Shown here: in pieces, positions 6,988 through 11,632 of the stretch
Position numbering within the stretch: the stretch's first letter is position 1
Layout of the letters: every line of letters begins with the position of its first letter
DNA from: CAIWHR01 sp040006895
Lineage (GTDB): Bacteria; Pseudomonadota; Gammaproteobacteria; Burkholderiales; Casimicrobiaceae
DNA: 11,632 nucleotides
Assembly (NCBI GenBank): GCA_040006895.1
Contig: JBDTWB010000130.1
Coordinates: 1-11,632, forward strand
Reading direction: 5' to 3'
Translations under genes and position numbers: made by a program
Notes under the pieces: model-generated
The model's input: the letters and a program-made list of their open reading frames with translations, nothing else
Database searches by the model: none
What the model was told of the DNA's origin: nothing

Positions 6988-6993
6988 TAGAAT
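6988..6993 (+). promoter_or_regulatory. Possible -10 element of asnS
   Basis: TAGAAT matches the sigma-70 -10 consensus at five of six bases and lies 51 nt before the asnS ATG, within the 264-nt region between the divergent selO and asnS starts. No good -35 hexamer is visible at the normal distance. The leader to the ATG has no recognisable Shine-Dalgarno sequence. No selO promoter could be called on the other strand. Confidence 0.3.
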
Positions 6994-7044
6994 AGCCTAC
7001 CGGAACCCCCAGGCCGCAGCGCGACCCGCTGTTACCAACACACC

Positions 7045-8445
<1,401 letters not shown>

Positions 8446-8514
8446 GCTCCACGGACCATGTCGACGTGACCCCTGCTCGCGCACGGAGGAGGCGCTGGGC
8501 CAGGGCGGGTACGA

Positions 8515-8555
8515 CGCCATGCGCGGTCATGGCGGGGTCACCGCGCGGGGTGATC
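8515..8555 (+). terminator. Two tandem hairpins between asnS and ureG
   Basis: The first hairpin has a perfect 7-bp stem CGCCATG/CATGGCG (8515-8521 and 8528-8534) with a 6-nt loop. The second, directly following, pairs 8536-8542 with 8549-8555 over 7 bp including one G-U pair in plus-strand RNA. They start 69 nt past the asnS stop, in the 199-nt convergent gap. No U-run follows, so an intrinsic terminator is not proven; rho-dependent ending with 3' stabilising hairpins is an alternative. The rest of 8446-8644 shows nothing gene-like. Confidence 0.35.
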
Positions 8556-8644
8556 AGGGGCGGCACGCTGCGGATCGGCGATGCCGTGGCCTGCACGCAG
8601 CGGGAGGTCGGTGCGTCCGATCCATACGCGAGGCGCAACTCGGT

Positions 8645-9282
<638 letters not shown>

Positions 9283-9286
<4 letters not shown>

Positions 9287-10149
9287 GAGCGGAACAGCCG
9301 CGAGTATTGGGATTCGTGCCGGGCACTCGCGATCGCGAGCCCCGGGGCAAAGGTCGAGATGGCATCGTCGGCCAGGGTTGTCGCCACGTGCACCACGCTG
9401 CTGATCTCGAGTCCCAGCACGGCGAGCATCTGCTGGCCCGCGACCTGGCCGAGCGGCACGAGCTTCATGGCGGCCAGCACCTGATTCTCCAGCCACGACC
9501 ACACGTAAGCAGTGAGCGCCGGTTCGGGTGCGAGACCGAAGCCGCGCGCGGCCAGCGCGAATGCGGCCGGCAAGCCGATCGGCTGCAGCCCTGGCAAGGC
9601 ACGGCGCGCGTCGGCATCGAGCACGCCAAGGTCCTGCATCAGCTTTGCGAGCGAGTGGCCCATCTGCTCGCTCTCGGCGCGCAGCTCGGCGGTCTCGCGC
9701 GAGGCCCGATGCCAGGCATTCCAGGTGGTGAAGCGATACCAGTCCACCCCCGCTGCGCACAACAGCCGCCAGGCCAAGGGGGCTTCGCCGCGCGAGATCG
9801 CGAGCCCTAGCATCTCCCCGATCCACCGCTGCGCCGAGCCGGCATCGGTGACGAGCCCCCGCTCGACCGCCCACTCCAAGGCCTGCGAGTAGCTGTACCC
9901 GCCGATGGGCAACGCGGGGCTCGCCAGGTGCAACAGGCGAACCAGGCTCGTGACCGAGCGATGCGCGGGGGTGTCGGTGCCATTGCCGGCGCCGGTACCC
10001 GCGCCGCTGCCGTCGCCATCGGGCGCGGCACGTGCGCCTGCGGCGACGCTGCGGGGTTCGGCGTCGCTCCCCACGCGGCGGCGCGGCCCCTTGGTTGCGC
10101 CTGCTTTCACCGCCGCAACCCCGTCGGCCGCCGGTCGTCGCGGTTTCAT
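9283..10149 (-). CDS. ureF: Urease accessory protein UreF, with a long N-terminal extension
   Basis: UreF binds UreD and UreG and gates nickel transfer into urease. The family core begins near residue 65: LVRLLHLASPALPIGGYSYS at 69-88, then QALEWAVERGLV. It continues through an all-helical domain with ETAELRAESEQMGHSLAKL (152-170), and ends ESQYSRLFRS, as is usual for UreF. The protein is 288 residues, against roughly 225 for typical members. The extra 60 or so N-terminal residues are Arg-rich, then Gly/Ala/Asp-rich (GDGSGAGTGAGNG at 45-57), and look disordered. The start is supported by ATGA overlap with the ureE stop (10146-10149). The only other possible starts before the core are GTG codons at residues 14 and 26, so an extension of about 40 residues or more remains in any case. 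Confidence 0.93.
9960..10030. repeat. Low-complexity Gly/Ala-coding stretch in ureF
   Basis: This imperfect, GC-rich run of GGC/GCC-type codons encodes the GDGSGAGTGAGNGTDT part of the UreF extension. It has an irregular six-base rhythm but no exact tandem unit. Such stretches can arise by slippage. Confidence 0.4.
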
Positions 10150-10643
10150 CGCGGGCCTTCGGGAGCGGCGTGGTCGTGAATCACGCCACGATGGCCATGA
10201 TCGTGCGGTGGTGCCATCGCGTGGTTCGCATAGGCGCCCGACTCGGGGACGAAGTGCGCCGCGACATGGCGCACCTCGAGGCCGAGATGGCGCATCAGGT
10301 CGGCCAGGACGGCGTCGTGGCCAAAGCGAAGGAAACCGCTGCCGATCTCCACCGGCGCGTGGCGATTGCCAAGATGATAGGCCGCGCGGGCGAGCGCATG
10401 CGGGTCCGCCGCCCGCACCTCGCATAACGACTCGGCAGCTGCCTCGACCTGCACCACCCGCCCGTCATCCGCCTCGAATCGGTCGCCGCCGAGGAGCGCA
10501 GTGCCACGTGGCAGCACGAAGCCGATCTCCTCGCCGGTCGTCGTCGTCGACCGCAGACGGGTTTGCTGTCGCTCGCCGAAGGTCAGGACGACGGTGACGT
10601 CGACCGGCCGCGACGAAGTGCACTTGCGTCGAACGATGAGCAT
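10146..10643 (-). CDS. ureE: Urease accessory nickel metallochaperone UreE
   Basis: UreE is a homodimeric nickel-binding protein that supplies Ni2+ to the urease activation complex. The protein is 165 residues. It has the N-terminal beta domain, with the TTTTGEEIGFVLPRG stretch (33-47), and the metal-binding domain, with AYHLGNRHAPVEI (88-100) where His95 is the conserved interface ligand. FGHDAVLADLMRHLGLEV (107-124) and FVPESGAY (131-138) follow. The tail is moderately His-rich (His at 141, 147, 149, 151, 156 and 158), suited to nickel storage. It starts 11 nt after the ureC stop, and its own stop overlaps the ureF start. The ribosome binding site is poor. The frame is open far upstream inside ureC, but the MLIVRRK start is the one that follows the ureC stop. 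Confidence 0.94.
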   Translation of the reverse strand: MLIVRRKCTSSRPVDVTVVLTFGERQQTRLRSTTTTGEEIGFVLPRGTALLGGDRFEADDGRVVQVEAAAESLCEVRAADPHALARAAYHLGNRHAPVEIGSGFLRFGHDAVLADLMRHLGLEVRHVAAHFVPESGAYANHAMAPPHDHGHRGVIHDHAAPEGPR

Positions 10644-10654
10644 GGCCGGAACGC

Positions 10655-11632
<978 letters not shown>

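Noticed and set aside
8446..8644. A tRNA or small gene in the asnS-ureG gap
   Set aside because: No T-loop-like sequence, acceptor stem or coding frame with a ribosome binding site was found; only the hairpins stand out.
9287..9874. Upstream extension of the ureG frame inside ureF
   Set aside because: It overlaps the ureF coding region entirely, and UreG homology begins only at the ATG overlapping the ureF stop.

Overview
This is a visibly GC-rich chromosomal window with dense, mostly conserved housekeeping and accessory-metabolism genes. It reads as a free-living proteobacterium, most likely betaproteobacterial. That placement is inferred from composition, the ureC-E-F-G order, a GcvR-like double-ACT protein and the GNAT type, not from a marker search. 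All recognised genes lie on the minus strand except asnS.

Layout from left to right: a broken 5' part of an exonuclease III gene (1-181); a double-ACT GcvR-like regulator (200-739); a non-canonical gamma-glutamyltransferase family enzyme (819-2417); a two-gene unit of a small membrane protein and a GNAT acetyltransferase with an ATGA overlap (2615-3630), preceded by a fair promoter and a perfect 14-bp palindrome; an AI-2E/PerM family membrane protein (3931-4956); the SelO protein-AMPylase (5206-6780); asnS on the plus strand (7045-8445), divergent from selO; and the distal half of a urease operon, ureG, ureF, ureE and the C-terminal part of ureC (8645-11632). The urease genes are transcribed right to left as ureC-ureE-ureF-ureG, with 4-base overlaps at E/F and F/G. 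The structural genes ureA/ureB and ureD, if present, must lie beyond the right edge.

The urease block forms one functional unit: UreC is the nickel hydrolase subunit, UreE delivers nickel, and UreF and UreG are the GTP-dependent activation chaperones. The other genes are a loose collection without an evident common pathway, so I see no convincing new multi-gene system. The points most worth a second look are: the exonuclease III remnant with an in-frame TGA at a usual Trp position and apparent deletions; the GGT homologue, whose conserved substrate-binding residues are replaced; the roughly 60-residue Gly/Ala/Arg-rich N-terminal extension on UreF; the palindrome and promoter ahead of the membrane protein-GNAT pair; and several hairpins in intergenic DNA.
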